A stretch of DNA of 29,748 nucleotides from 21-14-0-10-32-9 sp964501945 (GTDB lineage: Archaea; Nanobdellota; Nanobdellia; Woesearchaeales; 21-14-0-10-32-9), in assembly GCA_964501945.1 (NCBI GenBank), contig CAZCTY010000008.1:1-29748 (forward strand), given 5' to 3'. Below, piece after piece: positions 21,477 through 29,245 of this stretch. The first letter of the stretch is position 1. Every line of letters starts with the position of its first letter. Made by a program: the position numbers and the translations under genes. The notes under the pieces were generated by a model, which worked only from the letters and a program-made list of their open reading frames with translations, searched no databases and was not told the origin of the DNA.

Positions 21477-22814
21477 ATGACTGTTTACTTTGAAAAAAAA
21501 GACGTTTTAAAGTTCATAAAAAACAAGAACTGGAAACGAGTAAAAGAAGCCCTAGTAGACTGGAAAGTACAAGATATAGCAGAATTAATACCTGAACTAA
21601 AAGAATCACAACAGCTAATACTATTTAGAACCTTACAGAGAAACAAATCGGCGGCGGTATTCTCATACTTAGAGCCAGAAAACCAAGAAAAACTACTCGC
21701 AGCATTCACAAAACAAGAAACAAAATTTATTCTAGAAACACTTGATTCAGATGATAGAACGGCATTATTTGAAGAATTACCGGGAACAGTAACAAGACAA
21801 TTATTCAAATTACTAAAACCAGACGACCTAAAAGAAACCAAAAAATTACTAGGCTACCCTGAGGAGAGCGTGGGGAGATTAATAACATCTGAGTACGTTA
21901 CGATATACCAAGATATGAGGGTAGAGGAAGCACTAGATAGGATAAGAAGAAAAGGAACAGATACAGAAGCATTAGATAGAGTATATGTAATAGATCATGA
22001 TAAAAAACTATTGGATAGTATAAGGCTTAGAAGGATAGTAATACAACCAAAGGATAAAAAAATACAAGATTTAATGACATACAACACAATAAGTCTAAGC
22101 GCGTTTGATGACCAAGAAAAAGCAGTAGAAGTGATGAAAAAATACGACGCACTATCAATACCAGTAGTAGACACACAAGGAGTAATAATAGGGGTAGTAA
22201 CTGCAGATGACATAATAGATGTAGCAGAAGAGGAAGCTACAGAGGACATACAAAAAATAGGTTCTGTCGCACCACTAAAAACAAGCTATAGAGCGGCTAG
22301 TGTTTTTAAACTATATCAAAAAAGAATAATATGGCTAAGCTTGCTTGTAATAGTGAGCCTATTATCATCAGGAATAATAGAATATTTTGAAGATGTGCTA
22401 AGCACGACGATAGCACTAGCATTTTTTATACCATTACTAATAGACACAGGAGGAAATATAGGATCACAATCAGCAACACTTATGATACGAGCAATAGCAA
22501 CAAATGATGTAAAAACGCAAGACTGGCTAAAAGTATTTGTGAAAGAATTACTAATAGGGATAATTATAGGAATATCTTTAGGAGTGCTCGCTAGCGTAAT
22601 AGGATTTGTTCGAGGAGGCGCGGTGATAGGACTTGTTATCGGGATAACAATGATTTTGATAGTGCTAATAGCGAACCTACTCGGAGCAGTTTTTCCATTC
22701 ATATTATCGAAATTAAAAATAGACCCAGCGGTTGCAAGCGCGCCACTAATAACAACGATAATGGACGCGTTAGGATTGATAATATATTTCACAGTTGCAG
22801 CCATAATAATATGA
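21477..22814 (+). CDS. mgtE: Magnesium transporter MgtE
   Basis: MgtE is a dimeric Mg2+ channel gated by intracellular Mg2+. The 445-residue protein has the N-terminal MgtE_N helical domain (about 1-125, ending in ELPGTVTRQLFKLL), two CBS domains (about 130-255, with VTIYQDMRVEEALDRI and SIPVVDTQGVIIGVVTADD) and a plug helix. Five membrane helices follow from about 280, containing the pore sequence LLIDTGGNIGSQSATLMIRA. All parts are complete. No ribosome-binding site is visible. Codon use is somewhat more mixed than in the neighbouring plus-strand genes. It also fits the window's divalent-metal theme, but it is not in the znu operon. Confidence 0.95.
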   Translation: MTVYFEKKDVLKFIKNKNWKRVKEALVDWKVQDIAELIPELKESQQLILFRTLQRNKSAAVFSYLEPENQEKLLAAFTKQETKFILETLDSDDRTALFEELPGTVTRQLFKLLKPDDLKETKKLLGYPEESVGRLITSEYVTIYQDMRVEEALDRIRRKGTDTEALDRVYVIDHDKKLLDSIRLRRIVIQPKDKKIQDLMTYNTISLSAFDDQEKAVEVMKKYDALSIPVVDTQGVIIGVVTADDIIDVAEEEATEDIQKIGSVAPLKTSYRAASVFKLYQKRIIWLSLLVIVSLLSSGIIEYFEDVLSTTIALAFFIPLLIDTGGNIGSQSATLMIRAIATNDVKTQDWLKVFVKELLIGIIIGISLGVLASVIGFVRGGAVIGLVIGITMILIVLIANLLGAVFPFILSKLKIDPAVASAPLITTIMDALGLIIYFTVAAIII

Positions 22815-22853
22815 AATTCTTTTAGATTACAAATAACAAAAAAAACAATTAAA

Positions 22854-22869
22854 ACTACTTTGAAGTAGT
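22854..22869. promoter_or_regulatory. Inverted repeat over the start codon of the GHKL ATPase gene
   Basis: ACTACTT-TG-AAGTAGT has perfect seven-base arms, and its right arm runs into the GTG start (22868-22870). It could be a protein-binding site for autoregulation or an RNA hairpin hiding the start. Confidence 0.35.
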
Positions 22870-23494
22870 GAAAATAGAAAGATTTATAAAGAAAGAAATA
22901 CCTTTTATTCCTATGAGAGAAGATTTATTTAATTTTACAAATGAGACTTCGTTAGTTAGAGTGAAAGCGAGGGCTGAAGGCCTAGTTAAATTAATTGATT
23001 TTCCTGAAGTTCCTACATTTATAATTCCGGATACATATCATATCAAAGAGTACAATTTTCCTTTTGAAAACTATGGCACAAGTATAAGAAGTGCAACTGA
23101 AAAAGTATCAAGAATAGTTGAAAAAAAAGGCTGTAGTAGTAATTTTTTCTCAGCGCTTTATGAGGCTATACTAAACGCTCATCAACACGGAAATAAACTT
23201 GATCCAAATAAAAGCGTAACTCTTGCATACGAAATCAAACCTAACAAAATTAGAGCAGCGGTTGTAGATCAAGGGGGAGTTTTTGAACCTGACTTTATGC
23301 CTTTTCTAATCAATTTGCGGTCTAAAGGAGATTTCAAATCAAAATTTCAAAATTATTACGATTTTTCAAATACGTCTAAACCAACAATAAATAACGGTAC
23401 AGGCACGGCTTTTATGCATGCATACGTAGATGATGTTGCATATTTAAAATCCTCACAAGGAGGATTAATTGTACATCTAACTAAGACATTTTAA
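22868..23494 (+). CDS. GHKL (histidine kinase-like) ATPase, RsbW-like
   Basis: The 208-residue protein carries one HATPase domain: N-box NFFSALYEAILNAHQHGNKL, G1 box VVDQGGVFEPDF and glycine-rich lid NNGTGTAFMHAYVDDVAYL. There is no histidine-phosphotransfer helix, sensor or membrane segment, so it resembles the RsbW/SpoIIAB serine-kinase branch rather than a sensor kinase. Archaea lack the sigma factors those proteins control, so its target is unknown. The start is GTG at 22868; a later ATG at 22913 would remove 15 residues. Codons end mostly in T (CCT, TTT, GAT, ATT), unlike the A/C-ending plus-strand neighbours, which suggests transfer or recent inversion. Its stop is three bases from the convergent helicase gene. 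Confidence 0.8.
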   Translation: MKIERFIKKEIPFIPMREDLFNFTNETSLVRVKARAEGLVKLIDFPEVPTFIIPDTYHIKEYNFPFENYGTSIRSATEKVSRIVEKKGCSSNFFSALYEAILNAHQHGNKLDPNKSVTLAYEIKPNKIRAAVVDQGGVFEPDFMPFLINLRSKGDFKSKFQNYYDFSNTSKPTINNGTGTAFMHAYVDDVAYLKSSQGGLIVHLTKTF

Positions 23495-23497
23495 AAA

Positions 23498-25456
23498 TCA
23501 AAAACTAACACTAACAACATCACGATCAATCTTCTTCTTTAAAGAAATAACCTTTTCACGAAGCTCATCATCAAGCGTAGCATGCTGAATTTGCTGCAAC
23601 AAATCAAGAATCTGCCTAAAAAAACGAACAATATCACCCTCTAAAATATTAGTGAACTCCATAACCTCAACAAACTCAGCACCATCAAGCCAAGCCATCA
23701 AAAACTGCTCAAGCTTCTGAACAGGCTTTTTTTTCAAAAACATAAAAACATCACGATCATCACGAAACAAATCAAACACCTTATTAGTAACCTTGCTCTG
23801 CTTAGATTTAAACTTCGTATTACGACGCTCCTCAAAACTAATAATTCCAGCGAGTAATAAAATCTCCCTCTCACTTAGAGAAGAAGTCTTATTCGAACAA
23901 AAAATACTAGTAACAATTAACTCATTACTATAAATACGACTCGCAAACAAACCCTTCTCAGACAACTCAAAAGAACCATCCTCTTTGAAAATAAAACCCT
24001 TACGAAGAAGCTTACCCTTACGCTTTTCAAAACTAGCAACAATCCTACTAGAACCAGTCTTACCAAGCTGCTGATACGCATAAAAACTCTTCTTCAAAAG
24101 CAAAGCCTGCTCCTCGGGAGTATGGCTCCTAATAAGATTTAAAACAGTGTTAAATGAAACCTTGAACTGAGATTTTAAAGGCTCTTTATCATCACTAGTA
24201 ATAACTCTAATTTTAGGAACATCAGCCATACGACGCTCAATTACACTAACAGCCAAACCCTCCTTATCAATACCACGACGACCAGCCCTACCGGCAAGCT
24301 GAAAATACTCCTTACTATTCAAATACCTAAAACTAATACCATCAAACTTCTCTAACGAATCAAAAACAACAGTCTTCGCAGGCATATTAATACCAACAGC
24401 GAAAGTCTCAGTAGCAAACAAAACCTTAACTAAACCCTTAGAGAAAAGCTCCTCAACTAATTCTTTTAAAACACTCAAAAGACCAGCATGATGAAAACCA
24501 ATACCACGACTAAGACACTCACGAAGAAGCCAAGTAGTTTTAAGATCACGAATACTAGGATCAGCATTACTCAACTTCTCACGAATAATCCGCCCAGCCT
24601 CAACACTCTCATCACCAACCAAATAATTTTTCGAACGCTTTAAAGATTCAGATTTTTGCTCAGTGAGCATTCGAGAAAAACAAAAATAAATACAAGGCAA
24701 CTTACCTTTAGATTCAAGCTCATGAAGCAAATCAACATGACTTTTCTTTTTAGAATTCATACGCTCCTGACGAGCACGCCTCTTATCTTTCATAGACTTA
24801 TAATATTTAGGATAACGATCAAGCTGCTTCCACTCCTCGATTTGAGAGAGAGACGCAAAACCATTCTCAACATCAAAAAACTCATGCTTTAGAGGAACAG
24901 CCCGCTTTTTCTCAGTAACAACATCAACCTCGTGCTCTTTAACATGCTTAATCCAATTAGCGAACTGACGCGCATTAGGAATAGTCGCACTCAAACAAAG
25001 AAAACGAACATGAGATTTACTAAAAATAATACTCTCCTCCCAAACCGTGCCACGCTCAACATCCCCCAAAAAATGAATCTCATCAAATACAACATAAGCA
25101 ACATCATCAACAAAAGGATCATTACTCAAAAGCATATTACGATAAATTTCAGTAGTCATAATTAAAAGAGGCGCGCCATGATTAATAGTAACATCTCCTG
25201 TTAAAATACCAACATTATCATCACCATACGCCTTGCGAAAATCGTTAAATTTCTGATTAGATAAAGCCTTAATAGGGGCAGTATAAATAATTTTTTTGTC
25301 TTGCTTTAAATACATATCAATAACATAATCAGCAATAAGCGTCTTACCAGTACCAGTAGCAGCACTAACAACAACAGAATGATTATTATCAATACTACGA
25401 ATAGCCTCAACCTGAAACCTATCTAACACAAAATCTTTAAACTTAATCTCTTCCAT
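23498..25456 (-). CDS. Ski2/Mtr4-like superfamily 2 RNA helicase
   Basis: The 652-residue helicase has motif I SAATGTGKT (about 31-39), Ia APIKALSNQK, II FDEIHFLGD (DEIH at 135-138), III LSATIPNA, IV-V with FATETFAVGINMPAKT and motif VI YFQLAGRAGRRGID. A C-terminal region (about 510-652, with WLDGAEFVEVM, ILEGDIVRFFRQILDLLQQI) fits the DSHCT domain of Ski2, Mtr4 and bacterial HelY proteins, which feed RNA to exonucleases. Archaeal Ski2-like helicases of this kind have been reported to associate with RNase J and the exosome, and RNase J lies 15 kb away here. AGTGG six bases upstream supports the ATG at 25456, and a TATA box lies at 25500-25510. Confidence 0.9.
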   Translation of the reverse strand: MEEIKFKDFVLDRFQVEAIRSIDNNHSVVVSAATGTGKTLIADYVIDMYLKQDKKIIYTAPIKALSNQKFNDFRKAYGDDNVGILTGDVTINHGAPLLIMTTEIYRNMLLSNDPFVDDVAYVVFDEIHFLGDVERGTVWEESIIFSKSHVRFLCLSATIPNARQFANWIKHVKEHEVDVVTEKKRAVPLKHEFFDVENGFASLSQIEEWKQLDRYPKYYKSMKDKRRARQERMNSKKKSHVDLLHELESKGKLPCIYFCFSRMLTEQKSESLKRSKNYLVGDESVEAGRIIREKLSNADPSIRDLKTTWLLRECLSRGIGFHHAGLLSVLKELVEELFSKGLVKVLFATETFAVGINMPAKTVVFDSLEKFDGISFRYLNSKEYFQLAGRAGRRGIDKEGLAVSVIERRMADVPKIRVITSDDKEPLKSQFKVSFNTVLNLIRSHTPEEQALLLKKSFYAYQQLGKTGSSRIVASFEKRKGKLLRKGFIFKEDGSFELSEKGLFASRIYSNELIVTSIFCSNKTSSLSEREILLLAGIISFEERRNTKFKSKQSKVTNKVFDLFRDDRDVFMFLKKKPVQKLEQFLMAWLDGAEFVEVMEFTNILEGDIVRFFRQILDLLQQIQHATLDDELREKVISLKKKIDRDVVSVSF

Positions 25457-25462
25457 AAAATA

Positions 25463-25604
25463 CCACTATTAACAAGTATAAAACAAAAGAGAGAGAACAC
25501 TATTTAAAAAGTCTTTCCTAATAAAGATAAAAAAATAATACAATTATCTACCAAAATACACAAATATTTATATAAACGAGAAAAAAGCACTACTAATAAG
25601 GGGG
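25463..25604. promoter_or_regulatory. Divergent promoters of the helicase and rmlC operon
   Basis: Minus strand: ribosome-binding site AGTGG (25463-25467) and TATA box TTTTTAAATAG (25500-25510) for the helicase. Plus strand: TATA box TTTATATAA (25567-25575) and ribosome-binding site GGGGG (25600-25604), six bases before the rmlC ATG. Confidence 0.55.
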
Positions 25605-25610
25605 TATAAT

Positions 25611-26264
25611 ATGAAAATATTATCAATAGAAAGTTTAAAGATACCAGAAGTAAAAGTAATAAAATTTGCAAGATTTAAAGATCACAGAGGATATTTTACA
25701 GAACATTTTAGAAAAAGCGATTTATTAGATAATGAAGAAATACTATCGCTGAAAAACCAAAACTTTGTCCAAGCAAACCACAGCTACTCAAAAAAAGGAG
25801 TGATAAGAGGACTACACTTTCAATGGAACCCATATATGGGAAAATTAGTTAGAACAATAAAAGGACACATGGTAGATTTAATAGCAGATATACGAAAAGG
25901 TTCACCAACATACGGGAAAGTAATAGCATACGACATGCCAGCAGATGAAGAGCGAGATTACGATGAATGGATATGGGTACCACCAGGATTTGCACACGGA
26001 AATTATTTTAAAGAAGAATCAGCAATAGAATATTTTTGCACAGGAGAATACAGCCCGGGATGCGAAGCAGGACTATCACCTATGGCACAGGACTTAGACT
26101 GGAGCTTATGCGATGAAAAATTAAAAGAAGAATTCCAAGAACTAAAAGAAAACTTCATAATAACAGACAAGGATAAAAACGGATTAACACTAGAACAATG
26201 GACAATGGATGAGAGATCAAACAATTTCATCTACCAAGAATTAAAAGATAAGAGGCTTTGCTAA
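25611..26264 (+). CDS. rmlC: dTDP-4-dehydrorhamnose 3,5-epimerase family protein (RmlC)
   Basis: RmlC inverts C3 and C5 of dTDP-4-keto-6-deoxyglucose in nucleotide-sugar synthesis. The 217-residue cupin protein has YSKKGVIRGLHFQ (including the catalytic His), VRTIKGHMVDLIADIRKGSPTYGK and the second cupin motif VPPGFAHGNYF, followed by IEYFCTGEYSPGCEAG and DLDWSLC. It is slightly longer than the usual 180-190 residues because of a C-terminal tail (about 190-217). It is the first gene of an operon with strong promoter and ribosome-binding site. The stop is directly followed by the ATG of the RmlD gene. Other 4-keto-sugar epimerases share this fold, so the exact sugar is uncertain. Confidence 0.87.
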   Translation: MKILSIESLKIPEVKVIKFARFKDHRGYFTEHFRKSDLLDNEEILSLKNQNFVQANHSYSKKGVIRGLHFQWNPYMGKLVRTIKGHMVDLIADIRKGSPTYGKVIAYDMPADEERDYDEWIWVPPGFAHGNYFKEESAIEYFCTGEYSPGCEAGLSPMAQDLDWSLCDEKLKEEFQELKENFIITDKDKNGLTLEQWTMDERSNNFIYQELKDKRLC

Positions 26265-26990
26265 ATGATGCAACAAAGAGAAATACTATTCACAGGCGGA
26301 TCAGGCCTACTAGGAAGCGAGCTAAAAAAACTATTTCCTGAAGCACTATTTCCAACATCCTCAGAATTTAATATAACAAATTACGAGCAACTAGAAGAAT
26401 ACATCAAAGACAAAAACATTGTTGTGTTATTTCACGCAGCGGCATTCACATCCCCGCCAAAATGCGAAGAAGAACCAGAGAAAGCAATAGATGCAAACAT
26501 AATAGGAACAAGCAACATAGTAAAACTATGCGCGAAAAACAACATAAAACTAATTTATGTTTCAACAGATTACGTGTTTAAAGGAGATAAAGGAAATTAT
26601 AAGGAAGAAGACGCAGTATATCCAGTAAATAAATACGCATGGTCAAAACTAGGCGGAGAATGCGCAGTTAGAATGTATGATAACTCAATAATAATAAGAA
26701 CAACATTCGGACCAAATGAATTCCCATACCCAAAAGCATTCACAGACCAATGGACAAGCAGAGAAACAGCAAAAACAATAGCAAAAAAAATGTCCAAGCT
26801 AATAAACACAGATTTTAAAGGAGTAATACACGTTGCAGGCGAGAGAAAAACAGTTTATGAATACGCAAAAAAAACAAGTCCTGAAAAAGAAATAGGTGAG
26901 CTATCAATAAAAGATGTTAACTTCAAAATTCCAGCAGACACGTCGCTGAATATTGAATTATACAAAGAAGTGGTGAGGGAGGGTGAATAA
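26265..26990 (+). CDS. rmlD: dTDP-4-dehydrorhamnose reductase family protein (RmlD)
   Basis: The 241-residue short-chain dehydrogenase/reductase has the NAD(P)-binding loop FTGGSGLLGSEL at the N-terminus, LFHAAAFTSPPKCEEEPEKA, LIYVSTDYVFKGDKG (the Ser-Thr-Asp-Tyr region of RmlD) and the catalytic YAWSKLGGE. It would reduce the 4-keto group of the product of RmlC to give dTDP-L-rhamnose or a related sugar. It is somewhat shorter than typical RmlD (about 290 residues), mainly in the C-terminal substrate-binding part. Two ATGs (26265 and 26268) are possible; the gene begins immediately after the rmlC stop. The stop overlaps the next start (TAATG). Confidence 0.84.
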   Translation: MMQQREILFTGGSGLLGSELKKLFPEALFPTSSEFNITNYEQLEEYIKDKNIVVLFHAAAFTSPPKCEEEPEKAIDANIIGTSNIVKLCAKNNIKLIYVSTDYVFKGDKGNYKEEDAVYPVNKYAWSKLGGECAVRMYDNSIIIRTTFGPNEFPYPKAFTDQWTSRETAKTIAKKMSKLINTDFKGVIHVAGERKTVYEYAKKTSPEKEIGELSIKDVNFKIPADTSLNIELYKEVVREGE

Positions 26991-28107
26991 TGAAAATACT
27001 AGTGGCAGGAGGAGCCGGATACATAGGCTCAATGCTCGTCCCAGCATTAATAGAACAAGGACACGAAGTTAAAGTAATAGACTTACTCTGGTTTGGAAAC
27101 CACCTACCAAAAAAAGTACACTTAGAAAAAAGAGACTTGTTCTCATGCACAATTGATGACTTTAAAGGATTCGACCAAGTAATATTTCTAGCAGGACTAT
27201 CAAATGATCCGATGGCAGAATATAACCCAAGAATGAATTTCATAGATAATGGGGCACTTCCAGGATATATGTCGCTACTAGCAAAACAAGCAGGAGTTAA
27301 AAGATTTATATACGCATCATCTTGCTCAATATACGGATATGCCCAAGACAAACTATACGCAGAAGAAGACCCTACTACTTGCGGATATCCTTACGGAGTA
27401 TCAAAATTGCAAGGAGAATTTGGTTGCGTTCAACTAAACGATGAAAACTTTTCAGTTATAGCACTAAGACAAGGAACAGTATCAGGATACAGTCCAAGAA
27501 TGAGACTTGACCTAATAATAAATACTATGTTCAAATTCGCAATGAAAGAAGGAAAAATAACAGTAAACAATCCTTCAATATGGAGACCTATCCTAGATAT
27601 AAGAGATGCAGTAAACGCATATATGAGGGCAGTACAAGCAGACCAATCAATAAGCGGAGTATTTAACGTAGCATCAGAAAATTACACAGTAGGATTTGTA
27701 GCAGAGAGAGTAAAAGCAGAACTAGAAAGATTAATGAAAAACAAAATAAAACTAGAAGTAAAAAATATACAAGATTTTAGAAATTACAAAGTATCAACAG
27801 AGAAAGCAAAAACAATACTAGGATTTCANNNNNNNNNNNNNNNNNNNNNNNNNNNNNNNNNNNNNNNNNNNNNNNNNNNNNNNNNNNNNNNNNNNNNNNN
27901 NNNNNNNNNNNNNNNNNNNNNNNNNNNNATTTTAGAAATTACAAAGTATCAACAGAGAAAGCAAAAACAATACTAGGATTTCACCCTCAATATGCTATAA
28001 GAGACACTATACAAAACATATTCGAAAACAGGAAAAAATTCTTAGAGCAAAAAGACGACACGTTTTGCTACAACATAAAAGTGTTCAAAAAACTAAAACA
28101 AAAATAA
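26990..28107 (+). CDS. NAD-dependent epimerase/dehydratase, split by an artificial gap
   Basis: This extended SDR enzyme has GGAGYIGSMLVPALIEQGHEV (Rossmann loop), VIFLAGLSNDP, FIYASSCSIYG with the catalytic serine, YPYGVSKLQGE (YxxxK) and WRPILDIRDAVNAY. It belongs to the nucleotide-sugar epimerase/dehydratase family, and its place after rmlC and rmlD suggests a step of the same pathway, perhaps 4-epimerisation. The listed span contains 100 N and a second copy of 55 bases. Deleting one copy and the N run (155 bases) gives a continuous frame of 320 residues ending FHPQYAIRDTIQNIF and then KVFKKLKQK, stop 28105-28107. The apparent early end at 27976 is therefore false. Confidence 0.85.
27774..27983 (+). 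repeat. 55-bp identical copies flanking a 100-N gap
   Basis: Copies at 27774-27828 and 27929-27983 are identical and abut the N run (27829-27928) on either side. Collapsing them restores the epimerase frame exactly, so this is best read as an unmerged contig overlap rather than a biological duplication. Confidence 0.93.
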
Positions 28108-28108
28108 C

Positions 28109-28132
28109 TTTTTTTCTTTTTATTTTTTTTAA
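28109..28132 (+). terminator. Oligo-T terminator after the rml operon
   Basis: T7, T5 and T8 runs directly follow the epimerase stop. The next gene begins 19 bases later with its own GAGGT ribosome-binding site (28140-28144). Confidence 0.5.
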
Positions 28133-28150
28133 AATAAAAGAGGTTTAAAC

Positions 28151-29200
28151 ATGAATAATATAAAAAAAAAGCTTTCGAGAATTAAAAAAACACTAAAAAA
28201 AAATAATGCACAGCAAGCACTAATCAAATCAAACGACCCACTATTTTTCTGGATATTTCAAAAAGAGATAAAAAAAGCAATACTGATAATAAAAGAAAAT
28301 AAAAACATACTAATAACAAAAAGCCTAGAATACACAGACAAAGAATTTCAAAAAAATAATCTAGAGATAATAACAATAAACAAATCATCAGAGATAAAAG
28401 ATTTAGCCAAAAAAATAATAAAAGGAACAACCCTGATAAATTATAATTTAATGACAATGAGAGATATAGAAGATCTAGACCTAAAAAAAACAATTGATTA
28501 CGATGAAGAATCACAAGAAATAAGACAAGTAAAAAATGATGTAGAAATACAAAAAATAAAAACAGCATGCAACCACACAATTAAATGCTGGAGAGAGATA
28601 ATACAAAAAATAAAACAAAAAGAACTAAAAACAGAAAAACAAATACTAAAACACATAAAAAAATACGCACTAAAAAACGATTTAGAACTCGCATTTAACC
28701 CGGTAGTGGCATCAGGAGAAAACGCAGGAGTACCGCACCACGAACCACAAAACACACTAAAAAAAGGATTTCTCGTAATAGATTTAGGATTCTCATATAA
28801 AGGATACAAATCAGATATGACAAGAACAATTTACTTAGGAGAACCAACAAAACAAGAAAAACAAATATACGAGGAACTACTAAGAATACAAGAAGAAATG
28901 ATACAGAGAACAACCCCGAGAAAAAAAGCCAGCAAACTATATGATGAAACCCTAAAATTAATGAAAACACCAGAACTATTCATACACGGACTAGGACACG
29001 GAGTAGGGGTTGAAATACATGAAAAACCAAGCATACTAGAAAACACAAAAGATACAATAAAAAAGAATCAAGTACTAACAATCGAACCAGGATATTACAC
29101 AAACAAATACGGAATACGAATAGAAGATACAATACTCGTCGATGAAACAAATAAAATACTAACACGAAAAGCATCAAAAAAACTAAAAATAATACGATAA
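28151..29200 (+). CDS. pepQ: M24B metallopeptidase (Xaa-Pro aminopeptidase/prolidase family)
   Basis: The 349-residue cytoplasmic peptidase cleaves peptide bonds next to proline. It has a creatinase-like N-terminal domain (about 1-120) and a pita-bread catalytic domain. All five metal ligands are visible: D in VIDLGFSYKGY, D in KSDMTRTIYLG, H in FIHGLGHGVGVEIHE, E in LTIEPGYYT and E in IRIEDTILV. The conserved VASGENAGVPHHEP carries another active-site histidine. The length fits archaeal PepQ. GAGGT six bases upstream fixes the ATG. No operon partner is evident, since T-rich tracts separate it from the rml genes and PAN has its own TATA box. Whether it acts on dipeptides (prolidase) or longer peptides cannot be told. 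Confidence 0.92.
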   Translation: MNNIKKKLSRIKKTLKKNNAQQALIKSNDPLFFWIFQKEIKKAILIIKENKNILITKSLEYTDKEFQKNNLEIITINKSSEIKDLAKKIIKGTTLINYNLMTMRDIEDLDLKKTIDYDEESQEIRQVKNDVEIQKIKTACNHTIKCWREIIQKIKQKELKTEKQILKHIKKYALKNDLELAFNPVVASGENAGVPHHEPQNTLKKGFLVIDLGFSYKGYKSDMTRTIYLGEPTKQEKQIYEELLRIQEEMIQRTTPRKKASKLYDETLKLMKTPELFIHGLGHGVGVEIHEKPSILENTKDTIKKNQVLTIEPGYYTNKYGIRIEDTILVDETNKILTRKASKKLKIIR

Positions 29201-29210
29201 AACAACCCCA

Positions 29211-29220
29211 ATATTTAAAT
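29211..29220 (+). promoter_or_regulatory. TATA box of the PAN gene
   Basis: ATATTTAAAT, about 30 bases before the ATG at 29246, with no ribosome-binding site between. Confidence 0.5.
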
Positions 29221-29245
29221 AACAAAACTGCTTCCCCAAAAATAG

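Noticed and set aside
26990..27976. Epimerase gene ending at 27976 with 34 unknown residues
   Set aside because: That end is produced by reading the duplicated bases in a shifted frame; the true stop is at 28105-28107 after collapsing the artefact.
27774..27983. Direct repeats flanking the gap considered as a target-site duplication of a mobile element
   Set aside because: Fifty-five bases is far too long for a target duplication, the copies abut the N run exactly, and collapsing them restores the gene frame.
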